Source: Chamaea fasciata (lineage: Eukaryota > Chordata > Aves > Passeriformes > Sylviidae). From it: a DNA stretch of 64,000 bases. The position numbers and the translations under genes were made by a program. A model generated the notes under the pieces. The model had not been told where the DNA came from, made no database searches, and saw only the letters and a list, made by a program, of their open reading frames with translations. The stretch spans positions 19,380,890 through 19,444,889 of the forward strand of contig JARCOQ010000006.1 of assembly GCA_029207755.1 (NCBI GenBank), given 5' to 3'. Of this stretch, positions 1 through 13,155 are shown piece after piece; position 1 is the first letter of the stretch, and the number at the start of each line of letters is the position of its first letter.

Positions 1-3000
1 CTCTATTAGAACTCCTTTTGAATGTCTCTGGCAATCACTAATATTCTCAGAGGGACCAGACAGGATTGTAGCCCTGTATAATTTTTTTGCATGTATATAT
101 AATATATTGATTTATTAGAGAAACATATCTTTTATTGAGCAGAAATTTTTTTTAAAAAGTAACTAGTTTAGGAAAGACTTGGATCGTATAAGAAGTACAC
201 AGCAGTTTGCAAATTGCAGATTTGCGAAGTTCATGTATCCTTTTGTCTCATTATATTAGTAGAATCTGTTTCTCCTGAATCACTATGCTGAATTACCAAT
301 GCCGTTTGTTGAGGATCATTTCAGCATCTGCTACCCTTTAATCCTGAATTGTTCTGTTCCATGGTATGAGGGGAGTCTAATGTTACTGAGATCTAATTTT
401 TTATTCTGTAACAAATCTGAGAATTAAAGATTAATTTATACTCTACAATCCAAATATTATTATGAAGTTTAGAACCTCAACAGAATGAAATTAAGCCCTG
501 CTTATTACTATTGAAAGTTGAATTAACTCCCAAGTGGTTTTCTCTCTCATTCAAAAATGCTTCCAGAAAGCTTATACAGATTCTGTAGCTGGAATGTAAT
601 TCTTTGGCAAGACTGTTTTCTTGACTTTTACTTCCACCAGCAAGACTTAAAATTCCCCTTTCTGCTAAGCAATCAATTTAGTTTAAAAACCTTTTGTCAA
701 GGGTTTTCCTTATATAGAGACATAGTATTTAAACAAGTTAGATTCCAAAACTTAGTGCATAAAACTATTCAATGCATAGATACATTACTTTGGAGAAAAC
801 CTTGCAACAAAAATCTTCATAACACATACATTTTTATTGTAGATGTACATTTAGAAGACAAATGAAGATAAGCCTAAGAAGTTACATGAACCAGAATGGC
901 CTCCAGGACGGTTACTAAATCTAATCCAAGAACTGAAAAATCTTGCAATATCTTAACTAACCTCATGATAATTAAAAGCCCAATCTTGTTAAGAAATTGT
1001 GAAATCAGGACTTCTGCCTCCAATTCTAGAATCTATGTGTGCTGAAGAGGGCAGAACTATCAAAAAGAACTACTTGTCTGTACAATTACAGTGACAGAAT
1101 TTAGAAAGCTAGAAAGCTACGTTCATTTATATTTCAATACTAGAGATGTTTAGGATCTTTCTAGAAACCAGAAATAATTGGAATTCAGTGAATTTTGTTT
1201 TGTTCTATGCTAGTGAATTGATCTTTAGAGAAGTAGGGTGCAGAGGAATGATTCATGTTAAAGTTTGTGGGGGAAAATATCAACTCCAGAAGAATGTGCA
1301 AAGTATCTTTCTAGATATTGAGGTGCTCTGTGTATTTGAAAGTCACAACAAATCTATAAAAAAGAGACACTGCTTCAAACTGGACACTAGTCCAAAGCAA
1401 GCCGGATGTACAGCGAATTACGGCATATTTTTGTCAGGATGTAGGAGAAACTGTTGTTTAAATATCTCTGGTCTACAAAGCTTTCCTGTCTTATCTTACC
1501 AAGCATAAAAGAGGGTTGGAAGACAAATGTCTCATGGAAACAGTCCTTAGGAAACAGCTTTTGTATGAAGAGGCCAGGAGAAAAAGCTTCACAAAGTCCA
1601 CTAGCTCCAGGATCTTTATTTGCTTTCATAGTGTGTCTCATCTAAGTTGAGAGTAACTGAATTACAGATACTGGCATTCTTGAAAGCTTTGCTGGAAAAA
1701 AAAGCATTACCATAATTGAAGGATGTGGCTTAAGCTTCATGAGTCATCTCAATTCTGTAAAGCATTACTATTAAATGTCTCATAAAAGTAATTATTCTGT
1801 GTTACACTCTTCAAGGTTCTGTCACTCTTGCTATTGTTTGCTAAAAGCATACTTTGAGACAATGAATTATCCTCCAGGAGCAATATCAAACAGAATACAC
1901 AGAAGTATTTAGGCAACAAAGTCATCTACATGAGAAAATAATCCCATTCTTCAAACAGATTTGGGAGTTAATAGAACATATTGAGACAAAGGAAGGAGTT
2001 TGCGATTTTTTCTCTGTTATTTTAATAATTCTGCTGTTTGAATCTGCAATCTAAATAATTTCATTTTCATAATATAACATTATACTGTAATGTTTATTCA
2101 ATGTACAAAGATTCCAATTATAAAAGGCTTAAATGTAATCTGAAACTATCATTACCCTGGCTGTAAAAATATGTGACACCTAGTAAAAGATATTATGAAA
2201 CTGTAAAGCATCATCAGATACATCTCTTTTCAAAATGTCACAGAAATTTTAGGACCAGAACAATTTTCTGCAAAAGAATCACATTCTTGTTTGTTCTGGA
2301 TGAAAAAAATACGAATAATCAGGTCATTTTGTGGCAGTTGAGGGCTTCAGCAGTCGCTGAAATGATCCTTCAGACTCTTATGCCAGCTGAAAAGTAGTTA
2401 TGAATATGATTGCACCTCTGCACGCCATTACATAGATCTATTGCAAAACTAAAATAACTTGCTCCCAGCTTTACCTGCAACCCACTTAGAATCAGGAAGC
2501 AAAGATAAGGATGAGCTGTTGTTAATAGAGCACTGTATTCTGTAGGTGTGTATATATTCCATAGACTGCATTTACAAAGTACTGGGAAACAGAACCTTCA
2601 CTCTGCTAAAGTCAGTGGCAAAATTCTAGGATGAGAATTTCATAAGAGCAGGGATTTCAACTGTTATGTTTCCCAAAAAAATAAGTAATTTAATGACTTA
2701 TAGTTGTTTAACACTTATGTTAATGTTATGCTAGCTGAAGATGGGCAAAGTAAATTTATTTATTAATCTGTTGAGGGTAAAAAACAATAATCTCTCTGCA
2801 TGATTGTTAGAGCGGATGGGGGCTGTTCATACAGGAAAAATGAGGGAATTTTGTGGTAGAATGTGTTCATGAATATTCACAAGACAGTAGACAATGTCAT
2901 TCCTAAGATAAGTCTGACTAACTGTGAAAAAACTCAAGTTGTCTTTAATTTCTAATAAAACCTGGGTACAGAAATATATGTCCTGCTTGACTATGTGCAG

Positions 3001-3350
3001 GCATATGTATTGCAGGGGTGCAAATGAAGTATTAATCTGATCCTTAGGACTAAAAAAAGACGTTGTAAGCAGTGTATAAAGTGAGACAGAAGAAGAATTT
3101 AATGCATGGTTGCTTTTTTTTTTCTGTTATATTTTTAAATGTAATTGAATTTTTTTTTTTACAATACAGTACCTATCAAACCTGCTATTAGACACGTTTG
3201 AAAACAACTTACTGACTACTTCTTTAAGTATGATAGTGCCCAAAAAATGTCATTATTTTAAAATTTAATATCTGGGGCATCAAAGAGGAATAAATGCTGT
3301 GCTCACATGTTATAAAGCTGCTGCAGGACCTCATCACAGTCTAAAACTTC
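1..3350. other. AT-rich intergenic DNA, no gene seen
   Basis: I see no recognisable exon, RNA gene or repeat copy in this stretch. The open frames at 557-865, 1146-1508 and 2173-2397 are about 70-120 codons, have AT-driven composition and match no family I know. The short poly-T runs near 3112-3123 and 3150-3160 are simple sequence. Confidence 0.6.
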
Positions 3351-3379
3351 CTTGAGTGATCAGCTAATTAGCAGGTGGC

Positions 3380-3665
3380 AGGTGCTGATCTCCGCTCTTG
3401 GTGACCAGTGACAGGACATGAGGAAATGGAATGAATTTGTGTTAGAGGAGTCTAAGTTGGACATTAGGAGAAGGTTTTTCACTGAGTGGTTTGTTGGTCA
3501 CTGGAAGAGGCTATCCAGGGAAGTGGTCACAGCACCAAGCCTGACAGATTTCGAGGAGTATCTGGAGAATGCTCTTAGTCATATGGTTTTAGGCAGAGCA
3601 GAGAGTTGGACTTGATGATGCTTATGGATCCTGTCCACCTTGAGATATTCTATGATTCCATGATT
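3380..3665 (+). repeat. CR1 LINE, truncated 3' end
   Basis: This is a 5'-truncated CR1 retroposon tail on the plus strand. It shows the usual order of the CR1 3' region: a ggacattaggagaaggttt segment, then 'ggaagaggctatccagggaagtgg' style text, then 'gagttggacttgatgatgc', ending in short ATTCTATG/ATTCCATG tail units at about 3648-3669. Any reading frame here (for example 3418-3615) is remnant CR1 sequence and not a gene. It probably inserted long ago, because it is clearly diverged. Confidence 0.85.
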
Positions 3666-3849
3666 CCATGCCGTTTAGGGCATGATACTGATTCATAATT
3701 GCTAAGGAACCATTTCCTCTTGCACGAAGTTTTTTAGTTTGATTTTCCATATTATACTTGAAAATGTAATATGGAAAATGTAATTTGGAAATGTGAAATT
3801 ACCATTCCTGGGAGTGTGTAAAAGGCACGTACACGTGTAAAAGGCATGT

Positions 3850-3960
3850 ACTACTCAAAGTTTTATGGTGAGCATGGTGGTCTAGCTAAGTGGTTGGATT
3901 TCTTGGAGTCTTTTCCAGCCGTAATGATTCTATGATTCTATATATGATTCCATATATTTA
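3850..3960 (+). repeat. CR1 LINE, very short 3' tail fragment
   Basis: About 110 bp resembling the last part of CR1: 'ggtggtctagctaagtggttgg', 'ttcttggagtcttttccagcc' and a tail of ATGATTCTATG repeats at 3925-3955. It lies just downstream of the CR1 tail at 3380-3665 and in the same orientation, so the two could be one disrupted copy or two insertions. Confidence 0.65.
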
Positions 3961-4652
3961 TACAGAAGAGTGTTATCTAATGAAGAGAGTGAATAATTAT
4001 TTTTTACTTTGTAGTGATTAAGTGATACCAGCATCTTTTTATCAGGGCTTAGTCAGAGATGCAAAGTTTGTGTATATATAGAGTATCTATAGTCTCTCCT
4101 ATGAACTATTATTAAGCCTAAGATTTTTAGTTAGCTGGAAAAAATAATTCCACTGGACATCTGTATCCATAGAGTGAATGAAACTAAGTCAGGAATGATA
4201 ACTGTCTGGATTTTTTTTTTTTTTTTTTTAGGAAATAGTTTTCAGTTTTGTAGCAGTTATTAACAGCATAAATGGGTTGAATTCATTTGATCTAGCATAA
4301 AAGTTGATGCAATTTTACCATGCATTTCCTTTTAAAGGTAATAGAATACTACAGGTATGGTTGGTGATGCAGCTTAACATACTGTACTATATGTATGAAA
4401 AATAGGTTAAATGAATCAAAAGCTAAAAACCATGATTAATTATAAGAAGTTCTGAGTAGTTGGCTGTGATGTTAATTTACCAGATGTTTAAAGTTAAGTG
4501 AGATTAATCCTGTCTCTTTGGTCTGTTTTTCTTTAATTCTTACTCACATTAACTCTTCCTGCATGTGATTCTAAAGGAAAAACTTCAAAGATTCTGTCCA
4601 TTTTTCAGAATATAAATAGTACTTAAATGTCCTCTGGCCAGGCACTTTCTAC

Positions 4653-4706
<54 letters not shown>

Positions 4707-5740
4707 TAACCCAATTAGAAAAGCCTAGATAATGTATGGAAATTCTACTTTAGCACTTGTCAAAAAATATTTTCAGAAGGAAAATACAATAAAGAATAAG
4801 AAATGTACAGCAGGAGAAAGATTTTATGTAAAGTCCCTTCCTAAGTACATGCATCACTTTCTCATTTATAACTCCAGGGCCTCTTGTGCAAGAGCATTTC
4901 TAATTCATACCCATTTGTGGAGCCCTTGTTTTTCTTTTTCCTCAAAATGCAATGTTATCTAATGTTCTTTCATGCTGAGATGAAACACTGGCTGTATCAG
5001 TAAGGATAACTGCTGAGAAAGAAGAACAAAAGAATTGTATACATATAATAGTCTAACATCTTCACTGAGGATATGCTGAGCTAGTAAATATGCATCATCT
5101 GTCTCTAATGAATTATCTCATGCAGTATTGGTTCCAGCAAAGTGTTGTATATGGAAAGATGCTAAGACTGTACAAAAACTTTTATCAATAAAGTAGACCT
5201 GGAAACATATTCTTACTAGTAAAAAAATCACAAAGAACAAATAAACTGAAACTTTTTTTAGTTAGTTTTTGCTTGAGTTTGTAATATGTTATTGATTTCT
5301 GCTATTGGGGAATCAGTCTTCTGATCTTCCCAGCAGCTGGTTAATATTTTATATGTTTTCCTGGTCTAGACCAGAATAAAACTAAATTACAGTGAAGATG
5401 CAGATGTGATTTTTGGGCATCACAGACGCACACAACCCATTGACAAGGGCATTTGACCCAGACTTTAACTTCATGACCATGGGAGTCATGTGGGAATAAT
5501 TGCTATTCAGGTGTTAGAGCATTTCAGAAGTGTTAATATTTGAATTCTGAATAGATGCCATGGATTATAGCTAAAAATTAGCCTATAGAAACAATATTTC
5601 ATCCAATTTTACATCTAGCTTGTACAGAGAAAGCTGTTCTAAAAGAACATGTTCCTGCACTGGTGCCTTGCAGAAGATGAGGCAAAGTGAGGACAAATTT
5701 CCATAATCTTCTGATAATTCACACAAGGGTCACAAATATG
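3961..5740. other. Intergenic DNA with homopolymer tracts, no gene seen
   Basis: Apart from a T19 run at 4211-4229 and the A51 run at 4654-4704 (listed separately), I see only anonymous AT-rich DNA. The 76-codon frame at 4732-4962 is unrecognised and not supported. Confidence 0.55.
4654..4704 (+). repeat. Poly-A tract of 51 A
   Basis: An uninterrupted run of 51 adenines. It could be the tail of a retroposed transcript ending with 'ggcactttctacc' just upstream, but no AATAAA lies in the 30 bases before it and I could not find a matching target duplication at both sides. It may therefore be an expanded mononucleotide microsatellite. A run this long can also be an assembly-sensitive site. Confidence 0.95.
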
Positions 5741-5749
5741 AATAGGACA

Positions 5750-6345
5750 CCAGGAAAAGGTTCATCATTCTGCCATTCTCTTGATGAGAAAAGCGTGGCT
5801 GGAAGGGAGTCCAACAGAAAAGAACCTGGGTTTGTTGGTTGACAGGTGACTGACCACGAGCCACCACTTTTGGCCAAGAAGGCCAATGGCATCCATCCTG
5901 GCCCATGTCAGCAATAGTATGGCCAGCAGGACCAGGGCAGTCCCCCCGTGCTCAGCACTGGTGAGGCTGCACCTCAAATCTTGTGTCCAGTTCCGGGCCT
6001 CCTTCTCCAAAACAGACATTGAGGTGCTGGAGTGAGTCCAAAGAAGGGCCATGAAGCTGGGGCTGTTTATCCTGTGGAGAAAGAGGCTCAAGCTTTTTAT
6101 TGCACTGTAAAATTACCTGAAAGGAGGTTGTAGCCAAGTGGGGACCAGACTCTTCTCCCGAGTCACTAGTGACAGAACAATATGAAACGGCCTCAAGCTC
6201 TCCCAGGGGAGGTTCAGACGGACATCAGAAAACTTTGTTCACTGAAAGGATGGTTAAGAATTGGAATGGACTACTCATGGAGGTGTTTGAATCACCTTCT
6301 CTGAAAGTATTCAAGAAACAACTGGATGTGGCACTTAGTGGAGAA
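5750..6345 (+). repeat. CR1 LINE, truncated and internally deleted
   Basis: A plus-strand CR1 copy of about 600 bp. It carries the 'ctcagcactggtgaggctgcacctc' / 'tgtgtccagttccgggcctcc' segment (about 5950-6000), a 'gtccaaagaagggccatgaagctgg' segment, and a 3' part with 'cactgaaaggatggttaagaattggaatgg' and 'caagaaacaactggatgtggcacttagtg' (about 6240-6340). It stops before the terminal tail repeats. The ORFs called on either strand here are shadows of this repeat. Confidence 0.85.
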
Positions 6346-6399
6346 CTACACTTTGAAAATAAGATGATTTACATTTATGAGTGTTTAAATTTTTAATTT

Positions 6400-9300
6400 C
6401 CATTATTAAAACCTACTATGAATATCTTCTTATATAATTCTCTGTGATCTTGAAGTTATTATATATTTCTACATTCAATTTTTCTCCTCGTATATGGCAA
6501 ATAGTACAAATAAACAAGTAAAAATAAACCAAGGGAGGAGTAAAAATAAAAAGTAAGGTTCAAATTTATAAACTAGTGGCATGTCAAATCCATCCAGTGA
6601 ACTAGAACACAGAACTAAAAAATACATCTTAAATCAAACAATAGGATTTAAAAGAAGCCAGCTTTAGCTGAGCTGTTAAATAAATATGGCTCCTGTAAAA
6701 CTCTTCGTTTTTACATGACAGCACACTATTAAAATGAATCATTGATAAGAGTTTGTACAATACACCATTCTTGTGTATGTTTTATGTTGGATATGGGAAA
6801 ATAAAAAATCTACCTTTTGGACAGATTTTTAAAACAGTAATTGTGTAATGGATGATATTATCTTTATCCACTGCACAAGAGGTGATCACCAAGAGTAGAT
6901 GCTGTTTATCTGTCGGGGGAAAGTGAAGTTGGAAGAATGTGCAGTGTCTTAATTATATATCAATCCTCTTAGAGATTTATTTCCCGCTATTTCTTACATT
7001 AACAAAAATAGCATAAGTATCAGCATTTCTTATTATTAACTGTCCTGCTTGTTATTCAAATAATTTTTAAAGTCAATAGATGAAACAAAAAATGGTAACC
7101 CATTTTAAACCCTGAACATTATCCAACCTTTTTTTTAGTTGAGAGGTGCTCTTTGAGTCTGGAGTTCTATTATCACTCAGCCAGAAAGGTCACAGGTGAA
7201 TGGCACAAGACACTTTCTCATCTTCCAGGCAATGAACATATTACCTGTCCTTCATTTTTAGACTCTACATAGCAGAAAGCAGATTACTGAGCTGTTTTAA
7301 AATGAAATATTTTTCTAGATTTCCTTCTTCATTATTTTGGTCATTCAGTATAATTAATCCTACATTCTGTAAGTACATCCTAGCAGAAACTCACAAAGAA
7401 CCGTAAAGTCACAGGATATAGGAGTATGATGTATATACTAAATTTAAAATGATGGCTGGAAGTTTTCAGTTTCTAGTTATAGAGATTTTTCCAATCATTT
7501 AATAATCTCTCTTTTTTAGATGGGTACAACACTTAAGTCTACCACTTAAGTCTACAGGGTGAACAAAACTATGATTTTTCCTCTTGTCTCTCCCTGAACA
7601 AATATAATAAAACCCTTTAGGATCATTCTTTCAAAAACTAGTAAGCATAGTCAGATTTTGTATAGTTCCAGTGCTCTCATAGTCAATCATTTATGAAAAG
7701 AGAAATTTGGAGTAATTGAAGATTTATTTAAGCAGCTCAACTGCTTATGTGAAGACTGTTAACTTTTGTTCTGCTTTTAAAAATAACTTTAGTGGTAAAA
7801 TGTGAATTTGACTAAACTACGTTCTTCAGAATTAAGTAAAGGAACATGTTTCATTCCCAAAAAAACCCAACAACCAAATGAACAAAAAGTTCATTTGACT
7901 GAGTTCCTGGTTCTGTAAATATGTACTTTTGATTTATTATATTCACCAACATATATTTATCAATGTGTAGCAATGCCTATTCATGGGATGATCTGTGCTC
8001 TTTGACAGGGGAATGCAAAGCTAGAACACACTTCAAGCCCATATACTGTGCAGCAGACAGCAATAAGTTCAACTTGACTTCATAGAATTTCAGTGTTTTT
8101 CTTTAAATGCTCAAATTTGTCCAAGAAATAGGGAGGCTTTCCTCACATTTATCTAAGTTGGCAAAATAGGCAAATAAAACATCTTTATTTTAATGTGGAA
8201 GAACTGAAGTAAGGAAATGTGAAATAGCTCCTTTCACATAACAGAAACTATGTCTTCTATTACTTCAGTTTAATGAGAAGGAACTGTGAGAATCTGACAG
8301 AAAGGCAGTACTCTGATCATGTTACTAATGTGCACCCTGACCAAATTGCCAGGACTGTGGTGTTCCCAACAAAACACAGCAAGCTTTGTAGCCTATCAAC
8401 AATCAGAGAAAGGTCATGTCCTTGTTCTTCTCAGATTCTTGTGTTCAGCTTCGAAAACCTCTTCCTAACATATATCATCTGCGATCCACATTCTGGATGA
8501 AGGTACTCATAATCTTTTTCACTACATTGAGCCTATAACATCCCATACCATGCATCATCATGGCTAAAGTATTTCTGAAACACAAATTAGCTTGTTGAGA
8601 GATTGTGTAGCTGACTGTATGGCATTGTGCAGACATTCCCAGAATCTGAGTCCTAGTTCATGCCATGAAGGACTGGAAAAAAAAAAATTTCAGCATCCCC
8701 GAATTATGCATTCATGTAGAGTTATCACAGCCATGCATTAATAGTCGTGCATTAATAGTTGACAGTAATTATAATAGGGAAAGTGGTTAAAAAAATCACT
8801 GCTATGTATTGATAGACACCTGAATTCATATTGTCACTGTCTAAAAGCACTGCACACATAAGCTGATCTTATTTTTTGTAACTTTAAATATACTTAAATA
8901 AATATTGCTATAAATCCCAGAAATCTTTTGGGGATTAGACTTAAATAATCTGCAATTTTATAGGAAAGGTTATTTAGTGGGTTTAGTAAGTTTATGATAA
9001 AGATATATTGTAAGCACATGTATTATTTTTAAATAGTGAAATTGTCTCAATAATACTGTATGTAAAATGCTGACAGCAAAGAGATTCCATATATGGTTAG
9101 AATCAGATGTGTTTTCATGCAGTGGGTGAGGAATTCTTTTTGTTTAATTTTTATCATGTCTTGCAGACATTTTTAGCAACCACCCTTTGGGATAAAATGC
9201 AGTACATCATTTGAATATAGTTGCCAGCGTGCTATGTTGTCAAAAGAAGGAGATGAAAGCTTCCTCTAATATAAATATCTATTCATAGGTCACTGCTTGT

Positions 9301-10953
9301 GCAAAATAGGATTGGCATATATGCACCCCCTTTAACCAAGGTTAAGTCTTATTCACCAATGAAAAATAGCCCGTACTGTAAATATGCAAATGTTATTAAT
9401 TTTTTCAGTGACTTTACTAGGCAATGATATATTCAAAATCTTCCAAAACCTGTATTTTTTCTTTACTCTGAATATTTTCTTCTCAAGTCCTATTCATATA
9501 AGTCTTATTTCAGGTCTCAGTGAATATGTAGGAAACTTTAGGCCTAAAATTACCAATAAATTATAGTCTATTTGTCTTATAGATCTGATTTCCATGAGAG
9601 ATTAGCTGCTCACAAAACTGATTCCTATCATCCATCATTGACTTCAATCTTCCAATGAAATAGACCCATTCATCACTATTATTTTGATGACATTCATCTC
9701 TATCTTTACCCTTCTGGTTCTACTGGGGCCAATATGCTTCTAGAGGATCCATATTCATAAAATGTCTCAAAAGGAATATCTTCTGCATGGAGCTTCTGTT
9801 GATTGATCCTAGTATTTCCAGTACTACTACTACTTTACTACTACAGTGCTCCTTGTATTATGCATAATCACCTCTTAGGTGTTAAGCACTTAGCTACAAA
9901 TACTGACCAGAGCTGCAGTATGAAATTCATCCAAAGTTCAATGAAATCAAATAACCAGTGTATTTTGGAAAACAAATTTTCCCTAATTTTATTGCATCAT
10001 TTCATACATGTAAATGAGGTCTAAGCTTGTCTGAATCAAAACATAAAATATTAAATATAAATTTCAAATTGATCTATGTTCATGTTTTTAAAAAAAAAAA
10101 AATCCTTAAATTTTGGAAGTAGTGTCATAGAGTCACAGTAAAATTTCATAGGAAGTCTACTTTCCTATCTCTTTCCAGATCTACACAGAAAATCAGTATG
10201 AAATTTCACTGAAAATCAGGAGTTTTGGCAACTTCAATTTTCATCAGAGTTTCTGTTTGTATATAGTTGCAAGATACATTGCTGTTATTGTTACTGTCTT
10301 GATGCTGTAAATATGGAGCTGTGGCAGTGACAACTTCTTTGCACAGGTGTTTATGGCCTATCTATGCTGAATCTTTTAATACCTATACTGGATAGGTTAA
10401 AAACTGACAGAAAATTGTCATTTAATTTTAGTTATCCTACACAGCTTTTCTTTTGTGCTCATGTTTCTTTCTATTGCAGTTTAACTTTTATTTGTTTTGT
10501 CTATCACAATAGAAAAAAACAAAAAAAGTTTTACAGTGTGGCATGAGAATTCATTTCACATTTAGACAAAATATTGCATATCCAAGACGGTATGTACAAA
10601 ATCAAGACATATCTAGTTCATGTCTCTCACTCTTTTTTTTCCAGAGGTATAAAACCACATTACTGTGAGTATAACATAGCTCAAGGCATTTACATTACGG
10701 TCTTAAGTCTTCCTTACATTAAGGCCTTTATCACCTGACACACCAGTTTTAAGCTTCCTAATACTAGCTCCTCATTGAGCATTTACCTAAATGATACCTC
10801 ATTTGAAAATCAGCTGCATAACACAAATGAATCTGTAGACTTTTTCATCTTGTTCTAAAAACTAATAGGAATTCTTCCCGAAACAGATCATGGAGAATAA
10901 GCACATTGAATTACTCTAGAACAGTGTTATCTGATTGTAGGATGTTAAACTAC

Positions 10954-11013
<60 letters not shown>

Positions 11014-13100
11014 GCATCATCTTTGATAATGGAAAGCAGGATCTTTAAACAAAAAAACCAAGGATAGAAACAGAGAAAAGAGTTTAGGATATTTGCATAT
11101 CTGCTGCTCAAGATCTTATTCTAAATTTGCTGTTCCTAAAGCAGGAGAAACTAGCCAGGTAAAAAAGCAATAAAGTATGCACGACTCAGGCAATGTGGCA
11201 CCATTAGCTATACTATGGATCTGCTATGGAGTGTGGGTCTTCCAAAAGTCTCCAGCTTTATTTTACTGCTAATGAAAGAATATAATGAAGGTAAGAAAGA
11301 CTTTAAACTTATCCTATATTCTCACCATCATACGGTTTCTACACACTTCTGAGGCGCATGTACAAAAAGGTGAATTATACGCAGGGTTTTGTTCTTGTAC
11401 TGCATGATCTCCTATTTTTTCCTTACAACATATCTTTACTTTCACCTCAATCAGTTGAAGAGTAATTATGTGACTCTTATGTCAGCGAATTTATTCCTGT
11501 AGCTTGTTTCATGATAGAAGAGAAACCAAAATCAAAAGAAATGGTCGAAAGTTACCTTTACGTTAATTTCTTGTGGAGAAAATATTTCAGGAATAGTGAG
11601 TTTTTCAAGTTGCTGAGACATTTGAGAAAATTTGATTTAGAAATACAGTCAAAGCACAGTAGTATGAAATTCTTACAGAGTCACACTTACATAGAAAGAA
11701 TAAAGAACTCTAACTACAAGATTCTTATTTTACCAATCTTCATTTAATATGCCATATACCTGGTGTCTGAATGTATCTACCAAAGAATGTGATTTGTGAT
11801 GCTTTTTAAAGGTTTTTATGTTATTGGTCAATTTTTATACCTTCTTTAAATACCCCTTTATTTTTAAATAATTTAATAGATTTCATTCTTGGAAGTTTGG
11901 GCGTTTTCAATGATTTATAGATTTACTTTGTGCAGTTACCTATTCTCACCATAGTTATAAGCATCAGTAGTTGTACTATTGCAAATATAACTTCTTAGAT
12001 AATTCATCACAAGGTTGCTGAGTGTGTAATATTTGTATTATGAATGCAAATAGGTTTGATTTTATTTGGTAAAGTAATGTTAAGATCCAAGTTCGAGTGA
12101 GCCTGTCATTTCCTCATCAACAATGATGATGAATTAAAATTTTAAATTTAATGTCCCACTCACTTGAAAGTTTATTTCTGCTTTCTATCTTTTACATGTT
12201 TACTGTGGAATAAATTATAATCCTACCTGTACATAGTGTGGATTTATTGCTTCAAATTTCTTCCTTTGATTAACTTCAGAGGCCTATGGTTGAAGTGCAA
12301 ACTATGTAAAGCTATACTCATGCAAGCAGTTGCAGAACTAGAATTCAAAGGTGTATAATTGTTTAAAGACTCTTATTCTTTTAATTGCAGAGTATAACAA
12401 AATAGCTTTGGAAACATTCTCTAATATGCTATTTAATATATATTCAGAATATTTATTAAATTAGTTATTTAATTCTTCTGTGTCATGCAAAATTACCAAT
12501 GTATTCAAGAGAGTGATAGTTTCATGTATACAAAATACTAATAAAACATAATTGCCAAGAATTATATTTTACATTCTTAGTTAGTCACTACAAATACACT
12601 GTTTTTATTCATACTGCATGGCAGTTTAATCAGTTTCTTTAATTAGTTATAATTCTACAAGCTTGAAAATCATATTCTTTTCATTTCTCATCGTAGTTTT
12701 ATTGTTGCATAATACATTTGTTATTTCATATTACATTATAATTTTATAAATTCATCATTCTTTCAACAAGATGCAACATTCTCAAAAAATTTAGAATAAG
12801 GAATACTAATGTAGCAATAGGTACAGATGTAGATGTTGAATTATACGAAATTGCTGATCTTTCACTCTTCTGATGAACTATTTAGAGGACAAAAAATAGA
12901 AAAAGTGAAACAACAAAAATATATTTTAACTAAAGGCACAATTATCATCAATGATTAAATAAAGAAGATTGGGTCCCTTTTAATGGAGACAGAAATGATT
13001 TTGAGAAACACTTTATTTTTAATAAGTGGACAAAATAAACTCTGTCGAGAATATAAACCTGGAAAATTAGCCTCCAATCATCAAAGTAAACTGATCATTC
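6400..13100. other. AT-rich intergenic DNA, no gene seen
   Basis: I see no recognisable gene or retroposon copy. Small local repeats are present: a 13-bp unit acttaagtctacc repeated at about 7531-7555, a 15-bp near-repeat gcattaatagt at about 8734-8763, TAC-rich sequence at about 9821-9845, and the (TA)27 tract at 10957-11010. The frames at 8273-8500, 9384-9566, 9803-10024 and 11511-11747 have no family resemblance that I can defend. Confidence 0.55.
10957..11010. repeat. (TA)27 dinucleotide microsatellite
   Basis: A perfect TA repeat of 54 bases. It is simple sequence, self-complementary and likely polymorphic in length. No gene context is visible around it. Confidence 0.97.
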
Positions 13101-13104
13101 TCAG

Positions 13105-13155
13105 AGCATCATAAAATCATCACCCAACTATCCTGAGTTGGGAGAGACTTACATG
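13105..13155 (-). repeat. CR1 LINE, minimal 3' tail fragment
   Basis: Some 50 bases read on the plus strand as 'catcataaaatcatcaccc...ctgagttgggagagactt', which resembles the reverse complement of the extreme CR1 3' end (tail repeats followed by the 'gggttggaagggacc'-type segment). It is short and diverged, so confidence is moderate. Confidence 0.5.

Noticed and set aside
557..2397. Open frames of 60-120 codons at 557-865, 1146-1508, 1387-1641 and 2173-2397
   Set aside because: No recognisable motif, AT-driven amino acid composition, overlapping frames on both strands and no splice or promoter context.
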